From positions 6,891,034-6,955,033 of the forward strand of contig OX439127.1 of the NCBI GenBank assembly GCA_949318235.1: 64,000 nucleotides of DNA. The letters are read 5' to 3'. The stretch's first letter is position 1. Each line of letters starts with the position of its first letter. The position numbers were made by a program, and so were the translations under genes. A model generated the notes under the pieces. It searched no databases. It saw only the letters and a program-made list of their open reading frames with translations, and was not told where the DNA came from. The DNA is from Ecdyonurus torrentis (lineage: Eukaryota > Arthropoda > Insecta > Ephemeroptera > Heptageniidae). Below, piece after piece: positions 38,529 through 50,664 of the stretch.

Positions 38529-39595
38529 TTAAATCTAATTATCGTTTTTAAATTTTATTTATGAAACAGGTTAAAGAAATAAAAAAAAAATCATTTTTAT
38601 ATGCAAAACGTAACTAAATATTTGCAAATATTTTAAGATAATACTTCAGTTCAATTATTTTCGTATTTAAAGAGAAAATCTAGAAAGAAAAGAACTGTTA
38701 AAATATTTAATTTATTCACCCCATCCCATATACCACTCTTTCCAAAAAAAGTCTAAAAGTTTTGTATTATATTGTAAACCTCCTGTTTTATATAGGTATA
38801 TTATAAAGGATCGTCTGCTACCTGATCAGAAGACCCTCATTACCATATGCATTACTAAATATAGATAATTATAAAAAGTACGTTTAGTGAACTTAAGTTG
38901 ACACAGTTGTTATTTTAACAAAAATACATGAATATATCTTTTTTGATCGTCGTTCTAACATCATTTTTACTATTTATTGGTAATTATTGTGTATTAATTA
39001 AATTAATTTGATTAGTTTTCTTCCTGAAAAATAGCGCTAGAATTTCAATCAAAACAGATATATGCGAATTTTTTTTATAAATAAAACAACTGCATTAATT
39101 TTAATTCACTACAATATATCTACTTATTAAAGATATTAAGTCACGCATAAGGTAATTGGGTCTTCTTGTCAGGTATATGCCTTTTGTGCAATAATAAATT
39201 GTACCCGCACCCTTTGAAACAAAACTTTTTTTACGTAAAATTCTTAGCATACTCATAATAAATTTTTAAAAAATTGTTAATTACACACAATGGAGGTTAT
39301 CGGTTTAGCGCGCGGGGTGATGCGGGGAAAGCTAAGGGTCCCCTAATTTAACATTACGCTTATGGGGGAAAACACGTTTTTTGCTATTTTTGAGAAAACT
39401 ACTCCTCTGATTTCGGAGAAATTTAAATGAGAAATACTAGACATACTTTTACGTGTTTTAAGCCATAGAAAATTTTTACGAATTTTTTAAACCGATAACC
39501 TCCATTACATGTATATGACCTTTGTTAAAAAAATTAAATTTATTAGGCATTTAACGTTATATAATATTTAATAGACTATAATATAAAATAAATAT
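38490..39595. other. AT-rich stretch, no gene
   Basis: Begins with a T homopolymer (about 38493-38523). The sentence-like pair GGAGGTTATCGGTTTA (39293) and AAACCGATAACCTCCATTA (39489-39508) forms an inverted repeat about 215 bp apart, possibly another small MITE. Confidence 0.5.
39290..39510. mobile_element. ~220-bp inverted-repeat MITE
   Basis: Ends AATGGAGGTTATCGGTTTA and TAAACCGATAACCTCCATT are 18-19 bp near-perfect inverted repeats. The interior is GC-richer (GCGCGCGGGGTGATGCGGGG) on the left only. Confidence 0.65.
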
Positions 39596-39598
39596 TTC

Positions 39599-39903
39599 AA
39601 GGCGTAGAAAACCTTGAACAAAAAAATTGTGTACTATCCTAACAAACCTGAAAATCAACGTTGATTTGGCCGGAGTCATTTATTTCTAGTTTATTTTTAT
39701 TTTCCATTCACAAAATGCCACTGGCGGTCACTGACGTCACAGCTTGCTACCTGACTACCCAGGCAAGCTGTGACGTCAGTGACCGCCAGCAGCATTTTTT
39801 GAATGGAAAATAAATCAATGACTCTTTCTTGATTTTCAACGTTGATTTTCAGGTTTATTAGGATATTACACAACTTTTTTGTACAAGGTGTTCTACGCCT
39901 TTC
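39599..39903. mobile_element. Palindromic CRE-MITE, copy 3
   Basis: Ends AGGCGTAGAAAACCTTGAAC and GTACAAGGTGTTCTACGCCT are inverted. Centre GGCGGTCACTGACGTCACAG is opposed by CTGTGACGTCAGTGACCGCC. The inner arms differ from copies 1 and 2, so the family has subfamilies that keep the octamer. Confidence 0.85.
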
Positions 39904-40549
39904 AGTATTTCATATTATATGAACAAGATATATTTATATATTATATAATATATTATATATTTTTTGTGGTTTTGCAGAAAAATAACAATAATGTTTGAAT
40001 AAAAAAAAAAAAAAAAAAAAGGATGGAATATAAAAGTCAGAAAATAATGGATCTCCACACAAACGTAGATAATTTAATTTTAGAATCAATTTACTGTATT
40101 TTTCTAAGGGTTAGTCAAAGTTGGGCAGAAAAAGAAGAAAAGGAGGAAAGAAAAAGGTACATCAGGTATACATAAAAATCTGAATATGTTTTTACACAAT
40201 CAGCTTTGCAGCAAGAGCATGAAAGGAGGAGGTAACAAAAGTCATTTTTTCAAAGAAGAATTTAGTCACTTAATTCAAAAAATAACTTTTATTAGAAAAT
40301 ATATACTGTGTTTAATAATCAAAGCAAATAAGCCAAGTAAAAAAATTAAATAAACGTGTTAAAATCCACAGTTTAATTAAAATTTATTATTTAGTTTATT
40401 TTTATTATATAAAAATGTTTCATTTAATATATAATAATATTTTATTCATATTATATAATAGTATTTTATTTACATTTTTAATATAACTATTCAATGTAAA
40501 CTATTTAGCTAAAATGATTTATTTCATTTTTTTTTAAACTTATAAATTT

Positions 40550-40974
40550 TCTTTTTGAAAAAAAACTCGAATTTTTTGGACGGTTTTTTGTATAAAATAA
40601 AACGAATAAACGATTCTTTGCTATACGGTTTTTGGATGCTTTAAACCGTTAATACTTAGTTCGATTTTTACAAAAAAAAAAACTGATTTTTTTCAATATG
40701 TCGAAACCAAATTATTGAGATTATGAAATCGGTTTCGGAAAAAAAAAATAAAATCCACAACTCTAATTTATATAATTGAATTTCGATTTTTCGGTTTTTA
40801 AAAAGTCGTTTTTTTATAATTAAAAACCGCTTTTTACGGTTATTGTAAGAAAATTCAACAGTAAATTTCATTTCGATTTTTTTATAATTTGTTTTCGGTT
40901 TCTCTCTTTTCATAAAACCGGTTATTCAGTAATTTTGAAACCGGTTTAAAAAAAAACCGGAAGAAATCCACAGC

Positions 40975-40978
<4 letters not shown>
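40550..40978. mobile_element. Right hAT-like ends, possibly two nested copies
   Basis: On the minus strand TTAGAGCTGTGGATTTCTTC begins at 40978 just inside a (TA)n tract, with AACCGGTTT and CGGTTTTT motifs behind it. A second end, TAGAGTTGTGGATTTTATT, begins at about 40768. The ends mirror the one at 34229. Whether they bound a single 6.7-kb element or are separate short copies is not decided. Confidence 0.5.
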
Positions 40979-41070
<92 letters not shown>

Positions 41071-41160
41071 TTATAAACACAATATACAATAATCCAACCA
41101 ATAAGGTAAAGCCTTATCGGTCGGTTCAAATTTTTATGATTTTTTATTTAATTATTTATT

Positions 41161-41255
<95 letters not shown>
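40979..41255. repeat. (TA)n and (ATT)n microsatellites
   Basis: TA tracts at 40979-41066 and 41176-41252, the second bordered by ATT trinucleotides on both sides. Confidence 0.97.
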
Positions 41256-41257
<2 letters not shown>

Positions 41258-41539
41258 ATTATTTTATACATTTTACAATATCTGTTATGTGTTTCTTACC
41301 TAATATGTAAAATAAATTGACAAATTTATAAGTAAAATAAGTATCACTATCTTACATTAACAACTAAACAAAAGAAAGTATATTAACAAATTTTTAAAAA
41401 AGGATAGAATCAGGAGATTTATATTGCAATCTAAAAACCTATTTGATATTATATAAGCATGATATAGAAGCAGTGGTATTATAGTATTGCAATGTAAAAA
41501 CATATGATATTTTTAGCATGATATATAGATACAGGAGCA

Positions 41540-41833
41540 ATTTATTGCAATATAAAAAGAATCACGTAACTTGTGTCGCCGCAACTCAGCTACGCTTATC
41601 TACTGCTCGTACGTGTCATGTTGACAACATAAAAATTTGTGATTGCAGCAAGAAAGGTGACTCATCATCATGCAGGTCCAGTGGCGGTATTTAAGGACAT
41701 TGAGGGCCACAAATCCCCACGTAGATCCCGAGACGGGACCTACATGCACAAAGTTTCAAAACTCAGTCGAAAAAAAGGAACGGATGGGAAAAAAGCTAGA
41801 GTGACAGACAGACAGACACACACACACATATAC

Positions 41834-41918
<85 letters not shown>

Positions 41919-41920
41919 AG
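41540..41920 (+). repeat. Unique block ending in (GACA)/(CA)/(TA) microsatellite
   Basis: A GC-richer block (41560-41805) leads into GACAGACAGACACACACAC and then (TA)n. Its run GTGACAGACAGACAGACACA resembles the 3' tails of some non-LTR elements or SINEs, but no polymerase frame is present. A 95-residue open frame across it is not convincing. Confidence 0.4.
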
Positions 41921-41965
41921 GATTAAAATAACCTCACATCTTGTTTTGGTAATGGTCTATACAAC

Positions 41966-42000
<35 letters not shown>

Positions 42001-42539
42001 AAACAAGTGAGCCACTTAAATAACTACAGCTACCAATATTGGGTTTCCAAGAATATCTTTGTTTTACCGTCAGATCTTGACATAAAACTCAATGCCAGTT
42101 TTATCCCTGGCTATTAGAATTATGAAATAATGATTTAAGAATTACTTAGATTATAATTCATTATAAAAACTATTAAAAATTTTCTTGTTGCTTTGAAAAA
42201 TAACAAAAAAAAGTGTGCAGTATACTGTTATGCTTTCTGATATACAAAACTGAACAAAGAGATTTAGTGACGTGCTTGTGTATGTTATGACAGCATGTGC
42301 AAGAATATTATTTACTTTTAACTATGTTGACAATGAGAGAGCGAGAGAGAGAGAGAGAGAAACAAATTTGTGATTATGCATTATAACAATATACTTTCAG
42401 GGCTACTAGGCTCTAAAATTGTAATATTATTTTACTTTAAAATTTAACTTTGAGATAAGACCATCTTACATACTATACAAATAAGTGTAAGTATAACATA
42501 GTCCAATCCAATCTCCAATCTCATTATTTATCATTAATA

Positions 42540-42540
42540 T

Positions 42541-42588
<48 letters not shown>

Positions 42589-42590
42589 AA
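42540..42590. repeat. T homopolymer, ~46 bp
   Basis: Uninterrupted T run. Confidence 0.97.
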
Positions 42591-42698
42591 GTAGCTTATT
42601 TAATAACTCAGTGACTGTGCATTATAATATGATTAATAGGTATCTATATAAAAATAAGGACTTGCACATAAATCACAGAATTTCTTTCGTATGTTTAC

Positions 42699-42990
42699 TA
42701 TACAGTAGAGTCTATATCAATTCATGCTTAAGTCAACGTAAAACTGGACCACACAATAATATGGGCCACATAAGAGAATGACTCATTTTGCTATTTTAAA
42801 AATACTAAGCAATGTTTTTGAGAGCAATGATGCTGTGTGGAATTAGTATCTCAAGTATATGTGAGAAAAATATTAATAGGTGATTTAATATATATATTAA
42901 AAAAATTGTCCTATGCTGAGCAATGTTGTTAATTACGCCAGTATGGCGTCCAAGCAAATTAAATATGACGTCATATGCATACACCCTATA
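42699..42990 (+). mobile_element. TGCATTCA MITE family copy
   Basis: A degenerate start (AGTCTATATCAATTCATGCT) is followed by GACCACACAATAATATGGGC. The end is CCAGTATGGCGTCCAAGC, ATATGACGTCATATGC, ATACACCCTATA. Confidence 0.7.
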
Positions 42991-43339
42991 ACAGCTTGAA
43001 CATTTTTTAAACCACATATGGAATTAAAAAATATTTATTTTTCAAAAGTTGCAGTCAGAAGACAATTCACTGAATTCAGCAATTATTGCAAAGCTTTTAG
43101 GTCCAGCGTAATTTTTTTTATTGAGTTTATTTTATTTGTAACATAATAATTATGATGTTAGGTATAATTGTTTTGCAAGTTTATAAAATAAAAAAGTTTA
43201 TTTTATTTTTTCTAGTATTTTGTTTATATACTACAGAAAAAAAAAATAAAGTAAAGTAACTGTAAAACTGTGTAAGTGTTACAAAATGATAACACAATGC
43301 CTGAATGTAAACAAATCCAAGTGGACGAATGTAACAAAA

Positions 43340-43440
43340 ATAACGTATATGACCGCCATATGTGAGCACTAAATAACATGGGTCAGTATGGGAAAATGAA
43401 GCATTTTAAAAGTTTAAAAATACTTAGTAATAATTTTAGA
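43340..43440 (+). mobile_element. TGCATTCA MITE family, left-end fragment
   Basis: GACCGCCATATGTGAGCACT, AAATAACATGGGTCAGTATG and AATACTTAGTAATAATTTT match the left half of the family. The right half is missing. Confidence 0.5.
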
Positions 43441-43476
43441 AGAAGTCAAAGAAGTAGTCAAAAACTACGATAGTTC

Positions 43477-43848
43477 TATAGGGTCTATGCATTCATGTTA
43501 AAGTCGGCGCCATGTTGGATCATTCAATAACATGAGCAGCATAGGAAAATACCTTATTTTGCAAGTTTAAAAATACTTTGCAATATTTATGAGAGCATTG
43601 ATGTTGTAAATATGTTGAATTAGTATCTCAAGTATATGAGAAAATAACAATAACAAAAATTACCCGGCTTCCAAAAGAAAATTGCCTAAAACGAAATTTG
43701 TCCTATGCTGAGCAATGTTATTCAGTACTCCAGTATGGCCTCCAAGCGCATTAAATATGATGTCATGCGCATACACACTATACTGAGCAATGTTATTCAT
43801 TGCTCCAGTATGGCGATGTATGACGTCATGCTCATTAAGCCTACTCAA
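43477..43848 (+). mobile_element. TGCATTCA MITE family copy with duplicated right end
   Basis: Starts TATAGGGTCTATGCATTCAT and has GGCGCCATGTTGGATCATTC. A first right end finishes near 43782 (ATACACACTATA). A second right-end block (GAGCAATGTTATTCATTGCT, TATGACGTCATGCTCATTA) follows at once. Confidence 0.75.
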
Positions 43849-43849
43849 G

Positions 43850-44092
43850 GTCCATATATAAGAGGTTAGTTGCTCCGGGAAACGTTTTGGCCAAGGTCGC
43901 GCAGCTTAATGAAATTCACCAAAGACGTCATATCACCATACTTACAAATTTATTCACCTTATCAGTGACGTAACTGATGAACGGCATCGTATTAGGCTTA
44001 GAACCAGGTACAATCCGTCGCAAAATGAAATCAAATGCGCGAGTTTTGTGCTGCGCTCCACCTCTTTTTATTATATGGACCTTAAAGCCTAT
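43850..44092. mobile_element. ~240-bp inverted-repeat MITE
   Basis: AAGGTCCATATATAAGAGGT at the left is matched by ACCTCTTTTTATTATATGGACCTT at the right (shown in two parts: ACCTCTTTTTATT and ATATGGACCTT). The interior contains GACGTCATATCACC and CAGTGACGTAACTG but no frame. Confidence 0.65.
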
Positions 44093-44224
44093 TATACGTT
44101 TCATGCCTATTATGCATACGAAAATTACTCATTTTGCCATTTAGTTGTTTTGTTAGTAAAAGAAATACTAACAAACGCATTAATGCGTTATTGAAATAAC
44201 GTATAAATTGCATTATTCATTCGT

Positions 44225-44257
44225 TCCATCTCTCTCTCTTTCACACACACTCACTCA

Positions 44258-44337
<80 letters not shown>

Positions 44338-44350
44338 ATGACACTCACAC
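44225..44350. repeat. (CT)n and (CA)n microsatellite
   Basis: A short CT run followed by about 90 bp of CA with small interruptions. Confidence 0.95.
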
Positions 44351-44351
44351 A

Positions 44352-44570
44352 CTTTTATAATCTACAAACTAACATGAAAATAATAATAGCAATCATAATA
44401 TGAACTATAGGGTATCTTCTATATAATAAAAATTTAGAACTGCCCAAATCTTGGAAAAGCCTACGACTGGTTTGAGGTTGTTGGGTGCGAGGAAGCCCAT
44501 CACAGGTACGATCTTTTAGATAGTAAATTTTAATTATTTGGAAATACTGTCCCTGCAAACTTGTCACATT
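44352..44570 (+). repeat. Interspersed CATCACAGGTACGAT repeat, copy 1
   Basis: Begins ACACTTTTATAATCTACAAA, contains GAACTGCCCAAATCTTGG and GCCCATCACAGGTACGATCT, and ends TTATTTGGAAATACTGTCCC TGCAAACTTGTCA. Copies: 60652-60905, 61908-62070 and, inverted, about 55875-55995. Confidence 0.75.
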
Positions 44571-44597
44571 AAAATATATATATATATTTCTAAAATA

Positions 44598-44736
44598 TAT
44601 ATACTCAAAAAACCTCAGTCGATTTAAATCGGGCATGCCTAAAGTATCGCCCATTGTCACATTTGAGGAGAAGGGGGGCGGCTGGGCGATACCGTAAAAG
44701 GTCGAACGGCAGGTAACTCAGGTTTTTTGAGTTGAA
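44598..44736. mobile_element. 140-bp hairpin MITE
   Basis: ACTCAAAAAACCTCAGT and ACTCAGGTTTTTTGAGT form the ends; GTATCGCCC and GGGCGATAC form an inner stem. It lies at the end of the interspersed repeat at 44352. Confidence 0.7.
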
Positions 44737-44768
44737 TATAGTAAAACATTTATTGTGGCATCATGCAT

Positions 44769-44883
44769 CAGGGTTACTCAACCTTTTTGAGCCATGGAGC
44801 ACTTTTTGGAGTAATAGATGCACACGGAGCATGCATTGAGGGGGTTTGGGTGACGTATCCGCCAATCAGGCTCGTCTCGTCTC

Positions 44884-44927
<44 letters not shown>

Positions 44928-45669
44928 CCATGTGCCTTATATTCTAATATTTAAAGAATAAATAAAACATAATTTTAAGAAGACTAACATACTCCTTATT
45001 TTGTAACCATAATTATAAGATTATTGCTTTAGATGTTATGCATAATATATAATAGAATGGCACGGGGAAAAAATTAAGTAAAATTTGTAACTTCGGAGCA
45101 GAAATAGTATGAAATGTTAATAAAATAAATTGTTTTTAAAGAGCCTATTTTTTAACGTTTTAAAATTATTTTAATATTTTAAATGTAATTTTGGAAAGTA
45201 ATATTCTCCATGTACTATTTGGTAATAATGGAACTATCACATGCACATACTGCCTCCCGCAGATGTTTATATATAGAAAATATTCTCAGTGTAAAAAAAC
45301 TTGAAATATGAAGTTAAATTTATCTCTTGAAAGATGAAGCTTGGTGTAAAACAAAATGCAATGATAAAAGTTGAAACTATATAAGGACCCCGAGTTAACA
45401 AAAACTAAAATGACATAACTAAAATTAAATAAATTGTGAAAAATAATAAGAATATTATACATATTATTCAGAAACACGTAGTTGATAAAAGTTAAAACTT
45501 TTTTGTATTGTTTAGAAATAATGAACATATTTTTAATTTTTTTAATTCTAACATTTTTTTTCTTCTTCCTTACTTTTTTTTTTGTATCTGGCTTTTTGTT
45601 TTATTCTGTGGAGCAACTAAAATCATCTCACAGGTCAGTGCTCCGCAGAGCACCGGTTGAGAAACCCTG
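44769..45669. mobile_element. hAT (Charlie-like) non-autonomous element, ~900 bp
   Basis: Left end CAGGGTTACTCAACCTTTTT and right end, on the minus strand, CAGGGTTTCTCAACCGGTGC. CAGGGNTNCTCAACC is the familiar terminus of hAT-Charlie families. Inner GAGCACTTTTTGGAG and CAGTGCTCCGCAGAGCAC also pair loosely. The outer octamers TCATGCAT and TATGACAT are only weakly similar. A T homopolymer (44887-44923) lies inside. No transposase frame. Confidence 0.75.
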
Positions 45670-45847
45670 TATGACATCTAATTAATAATATTCTTTTTAA
45701 AGAATTGTTGCATTTTTTTGCAAATCAAATTTGTGTTACGCTTTTTTTTTCCGGGGCAGTAACCCCTACAGGGGAAAAAAATTATAGTGACATAATTTTC
45801 TAATTCTCGTCAGCAAGTTGTAGATGACACACGCGTGTAATAATGAT

Positions 45848-45986
<139 letters not shown>

Positions 45987-46173
45987 CGATGTTTACCCGT
46001 CAAAGTGAACGTACTACACTTTACAAATTTCACTCGAAATGAACGATCTACGTTTGGCGCTTCTACGCGTTTTAACATGAGAACTAGATGGGTGAACTTG
46101 GAATTTGTTAAGTGTAGAACGTTCATTTTTCCCCAAATTTGTAAAGTGTAGTACGTTCACTTCGACGGGTAAG

Positions 46174-46178
<5 letters not shown>
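45987..46178. mobile_element. 192-bp MITE inserted in (TA)n
   Basis: Inverted ends CGATGTTTACCCGTCAAAGT and, on the minus strand, CGATGCTTACCCGTCGAAGT continue as GAACGTACTACACTTTACAA in both arms. About 45 bp match with only 2-3 differences. Both ends are bordered by AT then (TA)n. The interior carries a second short inverted pair around GAACGATCTACG. No coding capacity. Confidence 0.88.

Positions 46179-46216
<38 letters not shown>
46179..46216. repeat. (TA)n between two elements
   Basis: About 37 bp of TA separates the MITE from the large transposon; it is presumably a piece of the original microsatellite target. Confidence 0.95.
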
Positions 46217-46218
<2 letters not shown>

Positions 46219-46348
46219 TCGCTGTAGCGGCCAAAATATCCAAATCGATTTTGTCATATGTAAACAAAATATCCAAATCGATTTTGTCATATGTAAGCAA
46301 AATATCCAAATCGATTTTGTCATATGTAAGCAAAATATCCAAATCGAA
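46217..46348. repeat. Left terminal inverted repeat with 3.5 subterminal units
   Basis: After the terminal CGTCGCTGTAGCGGCC, a ~33-bp unit (AAAATATCCAAATCGATTTT then GTCATATGTAAGC) is repeated three times, plus a partial fourth ending AATATCCAAATCG. Confidence 0.9.
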
Positions 46349-47398
46349 AAAATGAAACTTTACAGGAGAGACATTTAAAAATCAATGTTCTTAAAACTGA
46401 AATTTTCAATTGTTAAAACAAAAATATTTTAATTATAATAATAATCTATTGTATGAACATTATATTTAATATATAAAGTAGGAAATAAATATTTTTTATC
46501 AAATAAAATAATATTATAATAATTTTTGAAGTACTTTTATGCCATTTTACAAATATCCTGATTTAAAAATGTTATATTCTGATGTTTTGGTTATTTAAGG
46601 TGTTCAAATTTAATTTTATTTCTATAAATATAATACTCAATAAAATATAAGAATTGAAATCTGTATAAATTGAGACTGTAAAATATATTTAATTAACGTA
46701 TATTTTAGATTAAAAAAACAGTATCATTGCCATTTTATTTAATTTATTGAATAATAGGAAATAAGTTTACATTATTATTGAAATACAAACTTTTGAACTA
46801 AGTTGTAAGAAATTTAAATGAAACACTACCATGCAGATATGCAACAACTTACATAAAATAGACCTAAGGGTTGAATACTTAGGTAAATAAAACAAAAAAC
46901 AACAGAATTGTATTATATAACACACTTTAATAAATTTTTTAGACCAACAAATTGAATTTTATTAGTTTTAAATTTCTTAAAACGATTTTAACTGATTGAA
47001 CCTATATTATTATATATTAAAATTTTTATTAATATTTAATATTTACAAATAAATATGAGGAGAAAATACATCAAAACATAAAAGTTATTTTTTATCACGG
47101 CTTTTTTTATCTTTAAATAAATAAATACACATTTAACGCACTTTATAAATTTAATTGCATTTTTAACATTTGGTATTGGCTGAACTGCGTTTTTTTAGTA
47201 AAAATATTTTTATTATTAGAAAAATTACTTAAAATTTTTATTATTTATATTTTTTGTATTTAGTTAAAGATAGATGAACATAATATATTATATTTAAGTT
47301 TTTACTTTAAATTTAAGGATTTATGCAAATAAAATTTAAAATTAGCTGATTATACGGCAGCATTTACACTAACAAATTAATAGGAACATAAAATTCAC
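46349..47398 (-). other. 3' non-coding part of the transposon
   Basis: About 1 kb of very AT-rich sequence between the left terminus and the stop codon. No second gene and no further long repeat was seen. Confidence 0.6.
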
Positions 47399-48440
47399 TC
47401 AATTTATAATTTTCTTGAAGAAGTCTACTGCTTCTGTACATTGCACGTATTCGAGTAGTTCTCCTAAATGCTTTTTCTTTGCTTCTGTGAGGCCTGGTTT
47501 CTTTCTGTAGAGTCTAGTGGGATGTTTAAAGATAGGAGAACTGAGTTTCTTTGGAAGTGGCTGCCAATGATCTTGAAACGACAGCTTAAACAGCATCTCA
47601 CCATTCGGCTGGTAACGTATGGCCCGAAGGTTATTGACCTTAGGTTGACCACTACCAATACCAGGTCTAATGCTTGAGTAATACTCGTATTGATGTTTGC
47701 TGAAAAACTTGTGGTCCTTGTAGTGAACAACATACGCCGGGCGGTTTTCTTGTTTTAAACGCGCTGCGACGATCATTTTTATGTACTCCATAGGTGAGTT
47801 GATGACCTTATGGCGGCACTGACGCTCAATCATCGAATGGACAGAGTCAGCCTCCATATACGTGTGTCCAACCACCAGAAACTTCTGCTCGATAATAATA
47901 TCGTGTTCCACACAAAAATGTAGCAACGCGTTTGAAAGCTTTACGTTTTTATTCTGTGCAGGACACGAGTCTGTATACATTATTACATGCTTCAGACTTG
48001 GACGGTCGCGTTTCACACTTGTCAAATGATCAAGCACACAGGAAATAAAGACATCTGCTTCAAGTCCGGCCTCGTCCTCGGACCAGAAATAGCAATCAAC
48101 TGCAGTGTCGTACAGGGAATAGATTGTATAGTTGTGGCAGTTCAGCTTAGACCTGTAGTAAGTGGCATTGACAAACAGCTGGGGTACTGGTAAAGCTGAC
48201 TGTACATCTGCACAAAACACATACTTCTCGGGATCAATGTTTGCTTTGTCGCGACGTTTCTCGTCTTGTGCTCTTTTATTCTCAAGGTAGTGCTCGGTGT
48301 TCTCGACGTCGCCTTCAATTGTGGCGCAAACATTACATTGATCTTTCTTTGCTTTGAAGATGGAAAGTCGTTTGTCCTGGAAGACCTTGTGAAAGGATGC
48401 CCAGCATAGCGGCTTGCCTTTAACCTCCTCCTTGTACAAT
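47399..48440 (-). CDS. Putative transposase, exon 2 (catalytic-like half)
   Basis: It completes a ~677-residue protein (residues about 331-677) after the acceptor GTTCTAG|ATTG. It opens LYKEEVKGKPLCWASFHKVF and has KKDQCNVC (Cys 366 and 369). Then come YVFCADVQSALPVPQLF (Asp 409), HVIMYTDSCPAQNKN (Asp 488) and GHTYMEADSVHSMIER (His 523, Glu 527, Asp 529, Glu 536). The Asp residues each follow a hydrophobic strand, and the spacing of about 79 and 39-48 residues is like an RNase-H-fold DDE nuclease. The family is common in invertebrate genomes and usually annotated only as DUF7869-type. A role in transposition is inferred from the flanking inverted repeats. The C-terminus is basic (RLYRKKPGLTEAKKKHL). 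No stop or frameshift interrupts it. Confidence 0.85.
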
Positions 48441-48724
48441 CTAGAACAAACAAAAAATTGAAATAGATTAGCTGAGGTAATTGAATAAAACAACAATAAA
48501 TTTGAATGAGTAAAAATTACATCTTGAAAGAATATTTAAAATTGCGTGAAGTGTTGCTGCAAAATTATTCGAAATATTTTTAACAATAAAAACAACAACA
48601 AATTAAACAAGTTTCAATACTGCACAAAATTTAATTTACTTGCATTTTGCATAAGGTATTTTTTATTTATGTTTTTTTCACATTTGAATACAAGATTGCT
48701 GTCCACGTAAACAAATAAATTAGG

Positions 48725-48761
<37 letters not shown>

Positions 48762-49464
48762 AGTAAGAAAAAATAATAGTGACGTAATAATACTTCTGAG
48801 TTTTTCTTTTATTTCGCGCAAAATGTACGTTTCTATTATATTTTAAAGTACATATTAATTTTAATCATGCCATCAAACAAACAAGAAAAAAAAATAGCGA
48901 TAAATGTAGTTATATTTATTTTATTTTAAATAGTTTTGTCGCTTGAACTTCTGCAAATATTAAAGGTTCACATTTTTTCTAGCATTCAGTTGCATACTTT
49001 ACAGGCGCGCAGTATTTTTCTTCTTTCTGCGAGGTAATTTTCTACTGTATTTATTTATGTAAATTTTTTAATATTATTGTATCGCATTTTTATTTTGGGC
49101 TGTGTGTGCTTGTCCATTAATTTGGAAAGTCCTTACATGTCGATTAGACAATGTCTTGACTGGAACTGGGATTTTTTTCTTCTCCTTTTCTTTCAGATTT
49201 TTTTTTTTTTTTTTAGCAAAATGTAAAACAAAGTTTTAAAATTGTAAAAACCTTATAAATGGTAAAAAAATATTTAAAAAATGGTGAAAAAAATTGAAAA
49301 ATGGTGAAAATGGAGAAAAAAATGTTGGTGAATGGTGAAAAAAATGGGTCTTAAATGAATTTATTTTGCGTAATACGCACATATTTTTGATGAAAGGTGA
49401 CCTATTAATGACAGAAAAAAGTGATGAAACCAAAAAATTTGGTCTCTAATAATAATAAACTTAC
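48441..49464 (-). other. Intron of the putative transposase gene
   Basis: Donor TACGA|GTAAGT at 49464 and acceptor TTGTTCTAG at 48441 join QVYE to LYKEEV in frame. The 1024-bp intron contains an A homopolymer (48726-48758) and a ~480-bp segment (48610-49085) also found at 14.1-14.75 kb, which suggests an insertion into the intron. Confidence 0.85.
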
Positions 49465-50456
49465 TCGTAAACTTGAGATATACTGTTAAACTGACGCTCC
49501 AGGTAGTTCCTCTTCGATGAAGCCCGGCAGTAGTGGCTCGGAATTTTACTTAGACTGTCCAGGAATATAGCTAGGTCTTTCATCTTTTGTTCTTGCTTGA
49601 TTTGTGTAGCAGACTTCTTACGTCTTTTTTTGCCAGTTACCTTTTCTTGTGTCTTGGTTTCTCCACTTTCGTTTTCTTTATCTAGTTTGGAGACCCAGCT
49701 GTAGATCGTTTTCCTAGACATGTCAAGGGTGCTGCAAAACATTGACTGGCAAACCTGATGACGCTTCCCATCACTCATAAATAAGTAATACCGTAGACAC
49801 TGTGACCGAGGTGATAGAGGATTATTTTGTGATTGTGGCTCAGTATTCTCAACTAGCGTCTTAATAGATGCTTTTTTTTCTTCCCATGATTGAGCCCAAA
49901 AATTGTTAAAATTTAGAAGTCTATCACTTTCAGTAAACACATGGCAGGCACGTTTTGTACTCTTCTCACAGAACTTACTTGTACATGTTGTTTTCATTTG
50001 ACGTTTACATTTAATAACGTTATATCTCATTGCTTCCAACTTTGCTTTCTCTCTACCAAAATATGCTTCACCTTTCTCACGTAGTAGTTGGTTTTTGTAT
50101 TTTATTTTACTTTGTTTTTTCTTATCACGGATGGAAATAGCACGTCCAGCAGCAAACGCATCATCACCTGATGTTGGAGCATTTACTATCGGTACTTCAT
50201 TACTTACAATATCAAGATCAAGTTCATTTAAATCTGGGGTATTTACTGTAATATTACATAGAGTAGGATAACTGGTCACTTTGGTTGTTGATACTGTTGG
50301 TATAATCTCGTCACTTTCAATCCTGTTAATAATACTGGTCACTTGAAGGTAATCTACTTCTTTCACACAAAATGGGTTTCTTTCTTGAGGACCCTCTTCA
50401 TCTGAATCCGAGCTGAAGTCTAAAACACGGACAATTTTAGACGGTGTCAATGCCAT
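49465..50456 (-). CDS. Putative transposase, exon 1 (N-terminal half)
   Basis: ATG at 50456-50454 directly follows a TTTCCAG acceptor, so an untranslated exon probably precedes it. The 330 residues start MALTPSKIVRVLDFSSDSDE, an acidic N-terminus. A central basic region has several Cys (IKCKRQMKTTCTSKFCEK). At about 218-255 comes QCLRYYLFMSDGKRHQVCQS and MFCSTLDMSRKTIYSW, resembling the RxYxLxxxxGxxxxVCxxxFxxTLxxS block of this family, possibly a DNA-binding HTH. A likely nuclear signal, GKKRRKK, lies near 275-281 and IPSHYCRASSKRNYLE near 305-320. It splices to exon 2 through a split Glu codon. Confidence 0.85.
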
Positions 50457-50664
50457 CTGGAAATGATAAATAATAAAGTTATAGAAATTACTATCAAAAC
50501 ACAAGGGTTGTCAATGTAAAATTTTAACACAGTTTTTCAGATATTTCTTTTAAACTATTATAATAATTTATACACCAGTTTGTTGCAAATAAAATATATT
50601 TTCCAATTTTTAAATACAAATTATATTTACCATTACGTGCAAGCAAATAATGCAATTTTATTAC

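Noticed and set aside
47464..48453. Open frames of 68-103 residues on both strands inside the transposase exons
   Set aside because: Shadow frames of the real coding exons; they have none of its conserved blocks.
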